Part shown: positions 43,553 to 53,076 of the stretch, piece by piece
Layout of the letters: every line of letters starts with the position of its first letter
How positions within the stretch are numbered: position 1 is the first letter of the stretch
Assembly (NCBI GenBank): GCA_000169395.1
Contig: AAXZ01000011.1
Span: 1 to 64,000, forward strand
Length of the DNA: 64,000 bases
DNA from: Rhodobacteraceae bacterium HTCC2150
GTDB taxonomy: Bacteria; Pseudomonadota; Alphaproteobacteria; Rhodobacterales; Rhodobacteraceae
Direction: 5' to 3'
Position numbers and translations under genes: made by a program
Notes under the pieces: generated by a model
The model's database searches: none
Seen by the model: the letters and a program-made list of their open reading frames with translations, nothing else
What the model was told of the DNA's origin: nothing

Positions 43553-43680
43553 GTGATCAACTTCGTACTTTCCGCCTCATTCTGGTCGGCGTGTTGCCGC
43601 GCATCGGCATTGCAGCAGTGATTTCAGCGCTTTTGTGGTTGGGCTTTTTATGGGCTACGGCCACTCCGGGGGCGATATGA
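43549..43680 (+). CDS. 43-aa single-pass membrane ORF between zur and znuC
   Basis: Begins at the ATG overlapping the zur stop (ATGA) and ends overlapping the znuC start (ATGA). The product MSDQLRTFRLILVG, VLPRIGIAAVISALLWLGF, LWATATPGAI has a basic N-terminus and one ~22-residue hydrophobic helix. Double coupling leaves no untranslated base, a strong sign of a translated gene rather than a spacer. It may help assemble or regulate the ZnuBC complex, or merely couple translation; I know no family. Confidence 0.6.
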   Translation: MSDQLRTFRLILVGVLPRIGIAAVISALLWLGFLWATATPGAI

Positions 43681-44420
43681 CGCCAGCACTTACATTTCAA
43701 AACCTCACACTTGGATATGATCGCTACCCTGCGGTTCATCATCTTGAAACCAGCATTGTCAGTGGCAGCTTAACCGCTGTCGTCGGGCCAAATGGTGCGG
43801 GCAAATCGACGCTCTTGAAAGGCGTCACTGGCGCTTTGGTCCCGTTGGAAGGGCGCATTGAAATCAGCGGTGTGAAAGCCGAAGACATTGCCTATCTCCC
43901 GCAGCAATCGCAGATTGACCGTACATTCCCAATGAGCGTTATTGATCTGGTGGCGATGGGGCTTTGGCGCGAGATTGGGGCGTTTGGCCAGCTCAACCGC
44001 AAAGGCCGCAAACTTGTAGACACCGCTTTGTCCGCGGTTGGCCTAACTGGGTTTGAGCGGCGATCTATCGGCTCGCTCTCAGGGGGGCAAATGCAGCGTG
44101 CTTTGTTTGCACGGCTTCTCTTGCAGGACGCTAACCTTATTCTACTGGACGAACCATTTACAGCAATCGATGGCAAAACAATGGCTGATCTATTGGATGT
44201 TATCAAAGGCTGGAACGACGAAGGCCGCACCGTGATCGCCGTACTGCATGATGACGCAACAGTGCGCGCGCATTTTCCATCTACGCTCATGCTTGCGCGT
44301 GAGCTGGTCGCGCATGGAGCAACCGACACGGTTCTGACCTCCGAGAACCAATTCCGCGCACGCCAAATGTGCGAAGCCTGTGCCAGCACGCCACATATCT
44401 GCGGCAAGGATGCATCATGA
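43677..44420 (+). CDS. znuC: Zinc ABC transporter ATPase
   Basis: 247 aa. Walker A VGPNGAGKSTLLKG (residues ~35-48), Q-loop YLPQQSQID, signature SLSGGQMQRALFARLL, Walker B LILLDEPFTAID and switch VLHDDATV are present. The frame is open from 43635, but ATG 43677 overlaps the small ORF stop and begins at the conserved MTPALTFQNL. A Cys-x2-Cys near the C-terminus (MCEACAS) is frequent in this clade. Drives zinc import through ZnuB. Confidence 0.9.
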   Translation: MTPALTFQNLTLGYDRYPAVHHLETSIVSGSLTAVVGPNGAGKSTLLKGVTGALVPLEGRIEISGVKAEDIAYLPQQSQIDRTFPMSVIDLVAMGLWREIGAFGQLNRKGRKLVDTALSAVGLTGFERRSIGSLSGGQMQRALFARLLLQDANLILLDEPFTAIDGKTMADLLDVIKGWNDEGRTVIAVLHDDATVRAHFPSTLMLARELVAHGATDTVLTSENQFRARQMCEACASTPHICGKDAS

Positions 44421-45286
44421 TTTGGGATTTGATCATCGCGCCTTTCGCCGATTTTGGGTTCATGCGTCGTGCGCTGCTCGGGTGCATAGCCGTGTCAGTT
44501 GGGGCAACACCAGTCGGTGTGTTTCTTATGCTAAGAAACATGAGCCTAACGGGTGACGCGATGGCGCATGCGATTTTGCCGGGCGCTGCGATCGGCTATC
44601 TTGCGTCGGGTCTATCGCTTGGGGCGATGACTATTGGTGGCTTGATCGCAGGGATGGTGGTTGCGCTTGCCTCTGGATTTGTAGCGCGTGTCACCACACT
44701 GCGCGAAGACGCAAGCCTTGCTGCTTTTTATCTGATCTCACTTGCGCTCGGCGTGCTGATTGTTTCGACACGGGGCAGCAATGTAGACCTAATGCATGTC
44801 CTGTTCGGCACGGTGCTGGCCCTCGACAATGCCGCGCTTATTCTCTTGTGCTCCTTCGCGAGCTTGTCGGTATTCATCCTTGCGATCCTATTTCGCCCTC
44901 TGGTGCTTGAATGCGTTGACCCGCATTTTCTGCGCTCAGTCAGCAAACTTAGTGCGATCACGCATTTTGGCTTTCTGGCTTTGGTTGTGATGAACCTCGT
45001 CGGTGGGTTTCACGCACTGGGAACATTGATGGCGGTTGGCATCATGATTCTACCCGCAGCTGCTGCACGGTTTTGGGCCAACGGGATCGGTGCCTTGATA
45101 GCCGCTGCTGCCTTGATCGCCCTGTTGTCGAGCTTCACCGGTTTACTTCTGTCGTTCCACTACAGCCTGCCATCCGGCCCTGCGATCATTCTCGTTGCGG
45201 GTATCGTCTATGGCCTCTCGGTTATTTTTGGTCCGGTTGGGGGGCTTGTCGTCCAAAACCTACCGCGCCGTCATTTTGAATCCTGA
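44417..45286 (+). CDS. znuB: Zinc ABC transporter permease
   Basis: 289 aa with about eight hydrophobic segments, ABC-3 family. LRNMSLTGDAMAHAILPGAA (residues ~40-59) and GTLMAVGIMILPAAAARFWA are diagnostic. The start at 44417 overlaps the znuC stop (ATGA); the longer frame from 44369 is rejected. Confidence 0.9.
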   Translation: MIWDLIIAPFADFGFMRRALLGCIAVSVGATPVGVFLMLRNMSLTGDAMAHAILPGAAIGYLASGLSLGAMTIGGLIAGMVVALASGFVARVTTLREDASLAAFYLISLALGVLIVSTRGSNVDLMHVLFGTVLALDNAALILLCSFASLSVFILAILFRPLVLECVDPHFLRSVSKLSAITHFGFLALVVMNLVGGFHALGTLMAVGIMILPAAAARFWANGIGALIAAAALIALLSSFTGLLLSFHYSLPSGPAIILVAGIVYGLSVIFGPVGGLVVQNLPRRHFES

Positions 45287-45296
45287 AAGGAAACTC

Positions 45297-46400
45297 ATGT
45301 TCTCTCGTCGTATTTTGCTAACCTCTGTCAGTGCCCTCGCTGCTTTGGCTTTGACACTTCCCACCACCACTTGGGCCAAGGAACCCATCCCAGTCGTCGC
45401 AACCTTCTCGATCTTGGGTGATATGGTCGAACGCATTGGCGGCGAGCATATCGCAGTCACAACACTTGTCGGCCCCGACGGTGACGCACATGTCTACCAG
45501 CCAACGCCACAAGCTGCGCGCGCAGTAGCAGAAGCAGACCTGATGTTTGTAAACGGTCTCGACTTTGAGGGCTGGCTAGAGCGCTTGGCTGAAGCAGCCG
45601 CATTTGATGGTGCCTTGGTTGTTGCAACTGATGGAATCGAAGCCCTTGCTTTTGACGAGCACGGCGATGAACCCAGCGATCATAATGAGCACAAAGATGA
45701 GCATGATGATCACGAAGGCGATCACGGGGACGAAGATCATAAAGATGAGCACGCCGAGGATGGGGATCATAAAGATCACGCTGACGAAGGCCATGATGAC
45801 CACAAAGACGAGCACGATAAACATGAGGGTGGGCACGATGATCATGACGCTCATGCAGGCCACGATCACGGTGCATTCGATCCGCACGCATGGCAGAGCC
45901 TGACACATGCAGTGACCTATGTGGACAACATCACAGTGGGCCTTGCCAAAGCTGATCCGGAGAATGCCACAGATTACTACGCAAACCGCGCGACTTATGT
46001 GACAGAAATCGAAGCGCTCAATGTGGATGTCAGTGCAATGATGGCCGCAGTGCCTGAAGACAAGCGCACGGTCGTGACATCACATGATGCGTTTGGCTAT
46101 TTCGCGGATGCCTATGGCCTTACATTCGAAGCGCCCCAAGGTCTGAGCACAGAAAGTGAAGTTGCCGCCGCCGATGTCGCCGAGTTGATCGAGCAAATTC
46201 GCGCCGTTGGTATCTCCGCAGTGTTCGTAGAAGCAATCGCCGACAATCGCCTCTTGCAGCAAATCGCAAGCGAAACGGGCGCAACAATCGGTGGAACACT
46301 TTATTCGGACGCTTTGTCAGACTCTAACGGTCCGGCATCGACCTACCTTGATATGATGCGTCACAATGCGGAAACGCTTTCCAAAGCATTGAGCAACTAA
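45297..46400 (+). CDS. znuA: High-affinity zinc-binding protein with a very long His/Asp/Glu loop
   Basis: 367 aa. Signal peptide MFSRRILLTSVSALAALALT, then LPTTTWA before KEPIPVV. Zinc ligands are expected at His in GDAHVYQPTP, in FDPHAWQS and in TSHDAFGYF, plus the acidic residue near the end. Between them a loop of about 70 residues (~123-190) consists almost only of His, Asp, Glu, Lys and Gly (HKDEHDDHEGDHGDEDHKDE type), longer than in most ZnuA proteins, and probably acts as zinc sponge or sensor. GAAAGGA precedes the ATG at 45297. Confidence 0.92.
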   Translation: MFSRRILLTSVSALAALALTLPTTTWAKEPIPVVATFSILGDMVERIGGEHIAVTTLVGPDGDAHVYQPTPQAARAVAEADLMFVNGLDFEGWLERLAEAAAFDGALVVATDGIEALAFDEHGDEPSDHNEHKDEHDDHEGDHGDEDHKDEHAEDGDHKDHADEGHDDHKDEHDKHEGGHDDHDAHAGHDHGAFDPHAWQSLTHAVTYVDNITVGLAKADPENATDYYANRATYVTEIEALNVDVSAMMAAVPEDKRTVVTSHDAFGYFADAYGLTFEAPQGLSTESEVAAADVAELIEQIRAVGISAVFVEAIADNRLLQQIASETGATIGGTLYSDALSDSNGPASTYLDMMRHNAETLSKALSN

Positions 46401-47489
46401 ATGGAAAAGACACGCGTCCCGGTAACTTTGCTCACGGGCTTTCTCGGAGCAGGTAAAACAACTTTGTTGAATGCCGTTCTCGCCGATAATACATCGGGAC
46501 GCGTGGCTGTTATAGTGAACGAGTTTGGCGAGGCGGGTCTTGATCATGATTTGATAGAGACAAGCCGTGAAGAGATCACGTTGATGCAATCCGGGTGTCT
46601 GTGTTGTTCTGTGCGCGGTGACCTTTCAAAGACTATCGCAAACCTCCTAGAGCGACGGGATGCGGGAATATTTGAGTTCGAACGCATCGTAATCGAAACA
46701 ACCGGCCTCGCTGACCCTGGGCCAATTTTGCAAACGTTGCTTGTTGATAGCTATCTCGCGCGAAACACACGGATGGATGGCATTGTTACCGTTGCAGATG
46801 CCGCAAACGGTGCCGCGACGCTGGATGCGCAATTCGAAGCCGTCTCCCAAGTGGCGATGGCCGATCTGATTATCTTAAGCAAAACCGACCTTGTGACGCC
46901 TTTCGAAATCCAAAAGTTTGAAAGCCGCCTTTGTGATTTAAACCCGAGCGTGCGGATCGTTCATGCCATTCACGGCGAAGGCATTTCAAAACAAATCTGG
47001 GATCTCAGTGCGCTACGCGCGAACGCTGAGAAACCGGACGTCTTAAGCTGGACGATCGGTGCGAGTGAGACCGCGGAAGACCTCTTTGCTAATCTATCTG
47101 GCCTAGCACCGAGCAAGGCGACACCGGTCAGCCCCGCTCAGCATGATACTCGGATTGAATCTGCCTCTATCATTTTAGAAGAGCCTATCGCGGATGTTGC
47201 CTTTGATCTTTGGCTCGATACTTTGATCGCGTTGCGCGGGCCGGACATCTTACGTGTGAAGGGAATTGTTTTTCTAGAAGGCCTCGACATGCCCTTCGTT
47301 TTTCACGGCGTGCAACACACGTTTGATCCGCCTGTTCAACTTAAAAGCTGGCCATCCGATGATCGCCGCTCCCGCATTGTTGTGATTGCCCGCGATCTCA
47401 CCCGACATGAGCTACAGGCGAGCCTCAACATGCTGCGCGCACATGCGCTTCATCAAGATGAGATTCCGAAACCTGTAGCTAAACTTTAG
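46401..47489 (+). CDS. COG0523 (CobW-like) zinc metallochaperone GTPase, first copy
   Basis: 362 aa. P-loop [17 protein letters not shown] (residues ~11-27), the metal motif SGCLCCSV (C-x-C-C), [13 protein letters not shown] and a NKxD-like SKTD, then a C-terminal CobW_C domain (~240-350). COG0523 proteins hand zinc to client enzymes in zinc shortage. It starts directly after the znuA stop, within the Zur-controlled operon. Confidence 0.88.
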   Translation: MEKTRVPVTLLTGFLGAGKTTLLNAVLADNTSGRVAVIVNEFGEAGLDHDLIETSREEITLMQSGCLCCSVRGDLSKTIANLLERRDAGIFEFERIVIETTGLADPGPILQTLLVDSYLARNTRMDGIVTVADAANGAATLDAQFEAVSQVAMADLIILSKTDLVTPFEIQKFESRLCDLNPSVRIVHAIHGEGISKQIWDLSALRANAEKPDVLSWTIGASETAEDLFANLSGLAPSKATPVSPAQHDTRIESASIILEEPIADVAFDLWLDTLIALRGPDILRVKGIVFLEGLDMPFVFHGVQHTFDPPVQLKSWPSDDRRSRIVVIARDLTRHELQASLNMLRAHALHQDEIPKPVAKL

Positions 47490-47497
47490 GACATCCA

Positions 47498-48712
47498 ATG
47501 ACCGACACCCGTCTCCCCGTAACCGTTCTTTCTGGCTTTCTTGGCGCAGGAAAGACGACACTTTTAAACCGTGTTCTCAACAATCGAGAAGGGCGGCGCG
47601 TCGCCGTGATTGTCAATGACATGTCAGAGGTGAATATCGACGCTGACCTTGTGCGCGCAGATACAGAGCTATCTCGCACGGATGAAACGCTTGTAGAGAT
47701 GTCCAATGGTTGCATCTGCTGCACGCTGCGTGACGATTTGCTTGACGAAGTACGCCGTCTCGCTGCGGAAAAGCGCTTTGACTACCTTTTGATTGAATCC
47801 ACGGGCATCTCTGAGCCGCTACCCGTCGCTGCGACTTTTGATTTTCGCGACGAGTTTGGCGATAGCCTCGCAGATGTCTCACGTCTGGATACGATGGTGA
47901 CGGTGGTCGATGCTGTGAACCTACTCAATGACTTTTCCAGCCACGATTTTCTACGCGATCGCGGTGAGATCATGGGCGAAGAAGATGAACGCACATTGGT
48001 TCACTTGCTCACAGATCAGATAGAATTCGCAGATGTCGTCATTCTGAACAAAGTGGATGATGCAACGCCAAGCCAAATCGACGCTGCGCGCAAGATTATT
48101 CGCAGCTTGAACAAGGATGCTGAAATTATTGAGGCCAATCACTCAGAAGTGGCAGCCAACAAAATTTTAGACACAGGTCTGTTTGATTTTGAGAAAGCAC
48201 ATGAACATCCAATGTGGGCGAAAGAGCTTTATGGCTTTGCCGATCATGTGCCCGAAACTGAAGAATACGGCGTAGCGAGCTTTGTGTACCGTGCGCGCCA
48301 GCCCTTTGTGCCCGAGAAAGTGCTCGCCGTGCTCAATGGCGAGCTACCGGGTGTTATTCGCGCCAAAGGTCATTTCTGGATAGCAACCCGCCCTGAGTGG
48401 GTCGCGGAATTCTCACTTGCTGGTTCCTTGTCGAGCGTGAAGCCAATCGGCACATGGTGGGCGTCTGTTCCTAAAGAAAAGTGGCCTGATCAAGGGGCGG
48501 TTCAAACCTATCTGGATGAGCACTGGTCAGAACCTTGGGGGGATCGCCGGCAAGAGTTGGTGTTTATCGGCGCAGATATTGATTGGCCTGCTCTCAAGTC
48601 CAAACTCGACGCGTGCTTGGTATCGGATGAGCTCGCGACTGGGCCAGACATGCTTCCCCTCGATATGCCTGACCCGTTTCCCAGCTGGCGCAGAGTTGAG
48701 GACGCGGCATGA
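47498..48712 (+). CDS. COG0523 zinc metallochaperone GTPase, second copy (ZigA/YciC type)
   Basis: 404 aa. P-loop [34 protein letters not shown] (C-x-C-C), [15 protein letters not shown] and NKVDDATP are intact. The C-terminal half has the long YciC/ZigA-type domain with [19 protein letters not shown]. It differs enough from the first copy to serve another client. Its stop overlaps the DUF1826 start by four bases. Confidence 0.9.
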   Translation: MTDTRLPVTVLSGFLGAGKTTLLNRVLNNREGRRVAVIVNDMSEVNIDADLVRADTELSRTDETLVEMSNGCICCTLRDDLLDEVRRLAAEKRFDYLLIESTGISEPLPVAATFDFRDEFGDSLADVSRLDTMVTVVDAVNLLNDFSSHDFLRDRGEIMGEEDERTLVHLLTDQIEFADVVILNKVDDATPSQIDAARKIIRSLNKDAEIIEANHSEVAANKILDTGLFDFEKAHEHPMWAKELYGFADHVPETEEYGVASFVYRARQPFVPEKVLAVLNGELPGVIRAKGHFWIATRPEWVAEFSLAGSLSSVKPIGTWWASVPKEKWPDQGAVQTYLDEHWSEPWGDRRQELVFIGADIDWPALKSKLDACLVSDELATGPDMLPLDMPDPFPSWRRVEDAA

Positions 48713-49323
48713 CTCAAGTCGCAGATCGTTTGGACACTGCTGTGATTGGTGTAGCAGACGTCACAACGCTCGAAGGGCTGTCCGCGATCCATCAACCGCA
48801 TTGCGCCGCGGCTGTCTTTCGACGTCAGCACAGTGATCATTTCGTGCCTTGGATTGCGGCACTGGATCCGTCCCAGCTTCCAAGTGCGCGCGTGGTTTTA
48901 CAGCCGAACAAGGTACGAAGCGCGCTGGAACACCTTTGCGAGATCGCAGAGACGCCTGCATGCACACAGCGCGATGCTTTTATTGAGGATGTTACCAAAT
49001 TGGCGACGTCTTTCGCGCGCACTATGAATGCGCCCTATGTGCGTTTCCGACTGGATGTTGTAACAACAAACGCGTGCCGCAAGTTTCATATCGACGCCCT
49101 AACAGCACGCTTGATCTGCACCTATCGCGGGACAGGTACGCAATATGGCACGGCGACAGACACCTCTGACCCAGAACATATCAACACTGTGCCAACTGGT
49201 TCACCTATCGTCTTGCGCGGCACGCGATGGCCTGAGAACCCAGCGTCAAAACTGCTTCACCGCTCACCTCCGATCGAAGGCACGGGCGCGTCCCGTTTGG
49301 TCCTTGTGCTCGACCCCGTTTAA
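48709..49323 (+). CDS. DUF1826 family protein
   Basis: 204 aa. DUF1826 members often follow COG0523 genes in zinc operons. Conserved-looking stretches are [20 protein letters not shown] (residues ~106-125) and [14 protein letters not shown]; Cys and His in CRKFHID could bind metal. Function unknown; a client or partner of the neighbouring chaperone is likely. Coupled to the previous gene by an ATGA overlap. Confidence 0.75.
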   Translation: MTQVADRLDTAVIGVADVTTLEGLSAIHQPHCAAAVFRRQHSDHFVPWIAALDPSQLPSARVVLQPNKVRSALEHLCEIAETPACTQRDAFIEDVTKLATSFARTMNAPYVRFRLDVVTTNACRKFHIDALTARLICTYRGTGTQYGTATDTSDPEHINTVPTGSPIVLRGTRWPENPASKLLHRSPPIEGTGASRLVLVLDPV

Positions 49324-49343
49324 GAAGATGACGCCGCAAACTG

Positions 49344-50037
49344 ATGTCTATTAGGGTGTTCAAACAGAGCGGCCGGCTTGCCGGAACCAAGCTCAATAGC
49401 TTTGCGGCTATGTGCAGCGCAGTCTTCGCATGTGCGGCGCCATTTCAAGCGCATCCGCATGTGTTTGTAGATGGAGGGGTCGATTTTATACTCTCCGAAA
49501 ATAGCACGCTTGAAGCATTGCAAGTGACTTAGGTCAACGACGCATTTGAGACACGCTACATTCTTTCATCCTATGAAATGTCTCTGAATGAAAATGGTGG
49601 CTTGGATAAAGAAACACGGCAAAAATTAGTGCAACTTCGCAGCACATGGCCCAGTGACTTTGATGGTTCCGCGCATTTGTTTGCCGAAGGCGAACGCGTA
49701 GATCTGAAATGGCCGAGTGATCTCGATGCGCATTTGATCGATGGCAAACTGCAACTCACGTTTAGACGCACGCTTGAAACACCTCTTGATCTAAGCCGCG
49801 TCTCGACCCGCGTTGCCTTTTATGAATCAACCTATTTCTATGCCTTTTCTATCACCAAGGAGCCGCAATTTTTTGGGCGCGGCAGAGACCTGCAGTGCGA
49901 GCGTCATGCCTTTCAATCCTGATGCTCAAGATCTTGATCTTAAGGCTGCGTTGGCCAAGATTAGCAGGGAAGAAACCCCTGAGAATGATCAAGTTGGTGC
50001 CCTTTTTGCGGATAGGATTTCTGTAACATGCGCATAG
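49344..50037 (+). pseudogene. DUF1007 family protein gene, amber codon plus frameshift
   Basis: The frame starts at ATG 49344 with a signal-like segment and AHPHVFVDGGVDFIL, typical of DUF1007. It stops at TAG 49530-49532, where relatives have Trp (VTW). The same frame continues with VNDAFETRYILSSYEMS until a T6 run (49869-49874); removing one T gives QFLGAAETCSASVMPFNPD and the family end DLKAALAKISREE, ending at 50037. Two independent lesions mark a pseudogene. DUF1007 is usually linked to NicO transporters, as here. Confidence 0.8.
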
Positions 50038-50927
50038 CACTTTATGTCAGCCTCGCAATTCTTGCGGCTTTTGCGATCTACCTCTTCCTCGACCTAAGCC
50101 GCGTTTCAATCTGGGCTGTCGACGCGCAGCGCGGTTTTCAAAACCAAATGGCTTAGGGCGTGCGTGCGCTCAAAGCTGGCGAGGCAAGCGCATATGTGAC
50201 CCTTTTAAGTGCGACAGCTGCCTATGGGTTCGTTCATGCACTTGGACCTGGGCATGGGAAGTACCTGGTAGGTGGCGTCGGTCTTGGCACGTCGATCTCA
50301 AGCGCGCGCCTAATGGGGCTCGCTGTTGCGTCTAGCGTGGCACAGGCACTTTGGGCCATTGCCTTAGTCTATGGCGGTTTCCTGTTGATCGAAACGACCG
50401 CTCATCAAATGACAGCTTTTGCGGAAGATTTCCGCGCCCCTGCAAGCTATCTCGCGATCGCTGTAATCGGAGTGATTAACATTTGGCGTGGTACACGCAC
50501 GCTCGGCAAAACGGCGCATCACACCCATGATGATCACCATCACCATTCCCACGCAGATCATGAATGCTGCGGTCATTCTCATGGCCCAACAGCGCAAGAG
50601 GCGGCGAGCGTTAAGTCCCTTCGCAACGCAGTTGTTCTCGTGCTGAGCATCGCCATCCGCCCCTGTACTGGCGCGATTTTCCTTTTGGTCATCACTTGGC
50701 AGATGGATATCTTGCTCGCTGGAGCGCTGGCGGTTTTGGTGATGGGCCTTGGAACCGAAATGCTGATAAGTATAGTCGCAGTGTCTAGCGTAACGGCGCG
50801 AAAATTCGTGCTCGTTTCGCCCAATGCAAACTGCAAAGTCCAGTTTGTTCTACCAACGTTACAGGTATTCACCGGATCTCTGATCTTGCTCATCAGTTTA
50901 GTGTTTCTGACAAACGCTTTGAGCTGA
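50028..50927 (+). pseudogene. NicO-family nickel/cobalt (zinc) transporter gene with an in-frame amber codon
   Basis: The ATG at 50028 opens MRIALYVSLAILAAFAIYLF and continues in frame to TAG at 50154-50156 (FQNQMA, stop, GVRALKAG), where relatives have Gln or Arg. After the stop the frame is fully open to 50927: AYGFVHALGPGHGKYLVGG, a His-rich loop near 50515-50580 (HHTHDDHHHHSH) and STVAVSS-like membrane segments. A restart at GTG 50160 could still give a nearly complete permease lacking the first helix. Otherwise the only lesion is one base. Confidence 0.75.
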
Positions 50928-51021
50928 GATGTTGAACGTAAATTAGGTTTTTTGAGGTTTGGGGCTGTGAAGTGTAGATCAGCTGGTCATTCGAATGAGT
51001 CAGTCTTCGCTACGTCGTAGC

Positions 51022-51300
51022 TTAACTACAGCAACCACTCGTACATTGTGATTTTGTAAGAGGTTTTAGGTCTTCTTCATTCAGTGGAAAATCGCCCGTA
51101 AGTGTCGGCTCTGGCACTTGGAGTACGTCCGAGAGTATTGCGACTGTCGAATGCGGAAGGATAGATGAGGTTTCCGCTTCAATTTTCGCCAACTTTCGCT
51201 CGGTAAGGCCTGACAATTTCGCCAGTTTTGGTCGCCCGATTTTCCGGTCTTTACGAATGGCTTTAAGGCGAGCACTTTTGATTTTCATATGGTCTATCAT
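51022..51300 (-). CDS. Small XRE/Cro-type DNA-binding protein
   Basis: 92 aa. The HTH reads LKAIRKDRKIGRPKLAKLSG, then LTERKLAKIEAE (residues ~12-43). The C-terminus ends in SQCTSGCCS, three Cys in seven residues, which may bind metal or sense thiols. Start could be Met1 (51300) or Met5 (51288). It is convergent with the zinc operon and separated from the integrase cassette by a terminator. Confidence 0.65.
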   Translation of the reverse strand: MIDHMKIKSARLKAIRKDRKIGRPKLAKLSGLTERKLAKIEAETSSILPHSTVAILSDVLQVPEPTLTGDFPLNEEDLKPLTKSQCTSGCCS

Positions 51301-51591
51301 TCGGATTAAATATCAAACGTTAACGAAGCTTTCTAGGCGTAATAGCAGTTACAAAGGTTTTTTACTTTGAGCCGCCAATTAACTATGGAGCCGTTCGAGC
51401 GGTTTGGTTTTTTAAAATTAGCGCTCAACCTATCACCGAGGTGTCATCTGTATGAACGTCTGCAATGTGGGCTGTTCGCGCAGCACTGAACGGCCTTGGT
51501 TAACGGTCGGTTTGGGCCGTTACCGTCGACAATCCAGAAGACAATTCGACAGAAATACGATTTGGCAGTGCAAAAAATAAATGCAAGCGAT
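51301..51591. other. Intergenic with repeat-like GC-rich motifs
   Basis: 51465-51540 holds motifs (GTCTGCAATGTGGGCTG, GAACGGCC, GGGCCGTTACC) like the dispersed intergenic repeats elsewhere in the window. No gene recognised. Confidence 0.45.
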
Positions 51592-51636
51592 ACCCCGTCC
51601 GAACACCCATAAAGGGCATCCAGACGGGGTGTTTTT
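51592..51636 (+). terminator. Rho-independent terminator
   Basis: ACCCCGTC (51592-51599) pairs with GACGGGGT (51623-51630) and is followed by GTTTTT. On the minus strand a T-rich tract also follows the stem, so it can end the integrase cassette transcript as well. Confidence 0.75.
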
Positions 51637-51652
51637 GTGGTCTTTATCAGGA

Positions 51653-51832
51653 TTAACGCCGCTTCAGAACATACTCAGCCAACCACTGCCAGTAAGCCTC
51701 TGCATCGCTAAAGCCTTGTCTTTGGGCTGCCAGATCTTCTGCCTGTCTGCGTGATAAACCGCCATCATATTGAGCAATTGCTGCGCGCTCTTCAAAGTCA
51801 TCAATATCAGGAATTGGACCACACTGGCTCAT
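51653..51832 (-). CDS. 59-aa protein downstream of the integrase
   Basis: The ATG at 51832 overlaps the integrase stop by four bases (ATGA). The product is hydrophilic and helical (MSQCGPIPDIDDFEERAA, GGLSRRQAEDLAAQRQGF, DAEAYWQWLAEYVLKRR). Its position resembles that of small recombination directionality factors or accessory proteins that follow integrases, but no HTH is certain. The terminator lies 17 bases after its stop, so it closes the cassette. Confidence 0.65.
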   Translation of the reverse strand: MSQCGPIPDIDDFEERAAIAQYDGGLSRRQAEDLAAQRQGFSDAEAYWQWLAEYVLKRR

Positions 51833-53076
51833 ATCCGTACACCAACTGGCAGGCTTACTTGATCAATAATTTCCCGCTTCTGGGCGTCACTGATCCCGGC
51901 TGAGTAAAGCCCATAGGTGAGTTTGTTTTCCGAACGGGCAGACTGATGCCCAACGATACTAGCGGTGAAGTGCTCTGGTACACCTGTCCGCTCACACTGC
52001 GTAATGAACCACTTGCGGCTTGAGTGGAACACCAGCCCTGGGCGGGTCAGGTTTAACCTTCGTCTTAGCAGGGTGAACCGTTTGGTTATCCTGTCTACCG
52101 ATAGGTTCGGAAACAACGGCCCTTGGCTTGGTAGTCCCTGAATGATCGGCAACAACAGATCGTGCAGTGGTACTTCACGTTCTGCGCTTACCGACTTGAG
52201 ACGCCTGATCCTGTTCGGCCTGACCCTGATAAAAACACCCAGATTACCCTTGGTGATCAGATCTTCTGCAAGCAGACCGCAAGCTTCCCCTGATCGTAGC
52301 CCTGACAGCAGGCAAAGCGACAGTATCGACATGAGATCAGGGTCATTTGCATTGAGCACTTCAGTAACTTCCTTGTCAGACATAACCGCATAACTTTGCA
52401 CAGACGCCTTGCCCAATACTTTCAGTGAACCAAAACAATGCTCGCCAAGATGCCCTTCGTCGATTGCCCAACCCAGGAACTGACAGACTTGCTTCCAGAT
52501 CCGTTTCTGAGTCTGTGGTGTGATGGTTTTGCTATCGCCTTTGGAAAGGGCTACCAACTGTTTTAGCCCCTGCCCTTTTGCGGCATTGGATTTGGCCACA
52601 TCTGGGGAAACCTTGGCGATCAGATTGAGGAATTCCTGACCATCCGTTCTGTTAAGATCGCTGATTTTCCTGTGCGCTAAGTTGGAAACCAACAGGCCAA
52701 TACCGTACCGCACAGACCTGAAAGTACCCGGTTGAAGATCCTTGGCACATTTGCCCAAGTAGATCTTTGCTAGGGTGGCAATCGTGGCCTGCCCAAGGAA
52801 TGTGGCACGTTGGAACTTGGGCACCGCTTCCCAGATAACGATCGCCTGATTGCCTTGTTGTTCATTTGCCAAGACCAATTGAACTTCGGCCTCGCTGACG
52901 ATCCTAGCATAGCTGGCGTTAACATCGATCACCCGAGCCTTTGCCACCCGCGCATCCCCGGTCTTGAGGGATTGCTTGAGTGCATGGCCAAGGACCGCCT
53001 GCAGGTGCTTGGGATAAGTACGTCTGTAAAGCCATGTTTGATGATTGCGATACGCGTATTTGATTTTAGTAGACAT
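51829..53076 (-). CDS. Tyrosine recombinase (phage-type integrase), intact
   Basis: 415 aa. An N-terminal MSTKIKYAYRNHQTWLYRRTYP arm-binding-like segment, a SAM-like core-binding domain (~90-210) and the catalytic domain from ~235. Catalytic residues: Arg in LLSGLRSGEACG, HxxR in FHSSRKWFITQ, His in VGHQSARSENKL and Tyr in LTYGLYSAG. AGAAGGAGA is placed well before the ATG. It cuts and rejoins DNA at att sites; no tRNA target is visible next to it. Nearly identical sequence begins the window, where the gene is frameshifted. Confidence 0.92.
   Translation of the reverse strand: MSTKIKYAYRNHQTWLYRRTYPKHLQAVLGHALKQSLKTGDARVAKARVIDVNASYARIVSEAEVQLVLANEQQGNQAIVIWEAVPKFQRATFLGQATIATLAKIYLGKCAKDLQPGTFRSVRYGIGLLVSNLAHRKISDLNRTDGQEFLNLIAKVSPDVAKSNAAKGQGLKQLVALSKGDSKTITPQTQKRIWKQVCQFLGWAIDEGHLGEHCFGSLKVLGKASVQSYAVMSDKEVTEVLNANDPDLMSILSLCLLSGLRSGEACGLLAEDLITKGNLGVFIRVRPNRIRRLKSVSAEREVPLHDLLLPIIQGLPSQGPLFPNLSVDRITKRFTLLRRRLNLTRPGLVFHSSRKWFITQCERTGVPEHFTASIVGHQSARSENKLTYGLYSAGISDAQKREIIDQVSLPVGVRI

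Noticed and set aside
45457-45906. Long minus-strand open frames opposite the His-rich part of znuA
   Set aside because: They are shadows created by the GAT/CAC/GAG repeats of the plus-strand gene; no start signal or family resemblance.
51592-51660. Possible tRNA or att site next to the integrase
   Set aside because: The stem there is a terminator hairpin without cloverleaf features.
741-52665. Idea that the whole interval between the direct repeats is one genomic island or prophage
   Set aside because: It contains ordinary chromosomal operons (Ugp-GlpD, znu, TRAP), no phage structural genes, and the repeats are integrase genes, not att sites.
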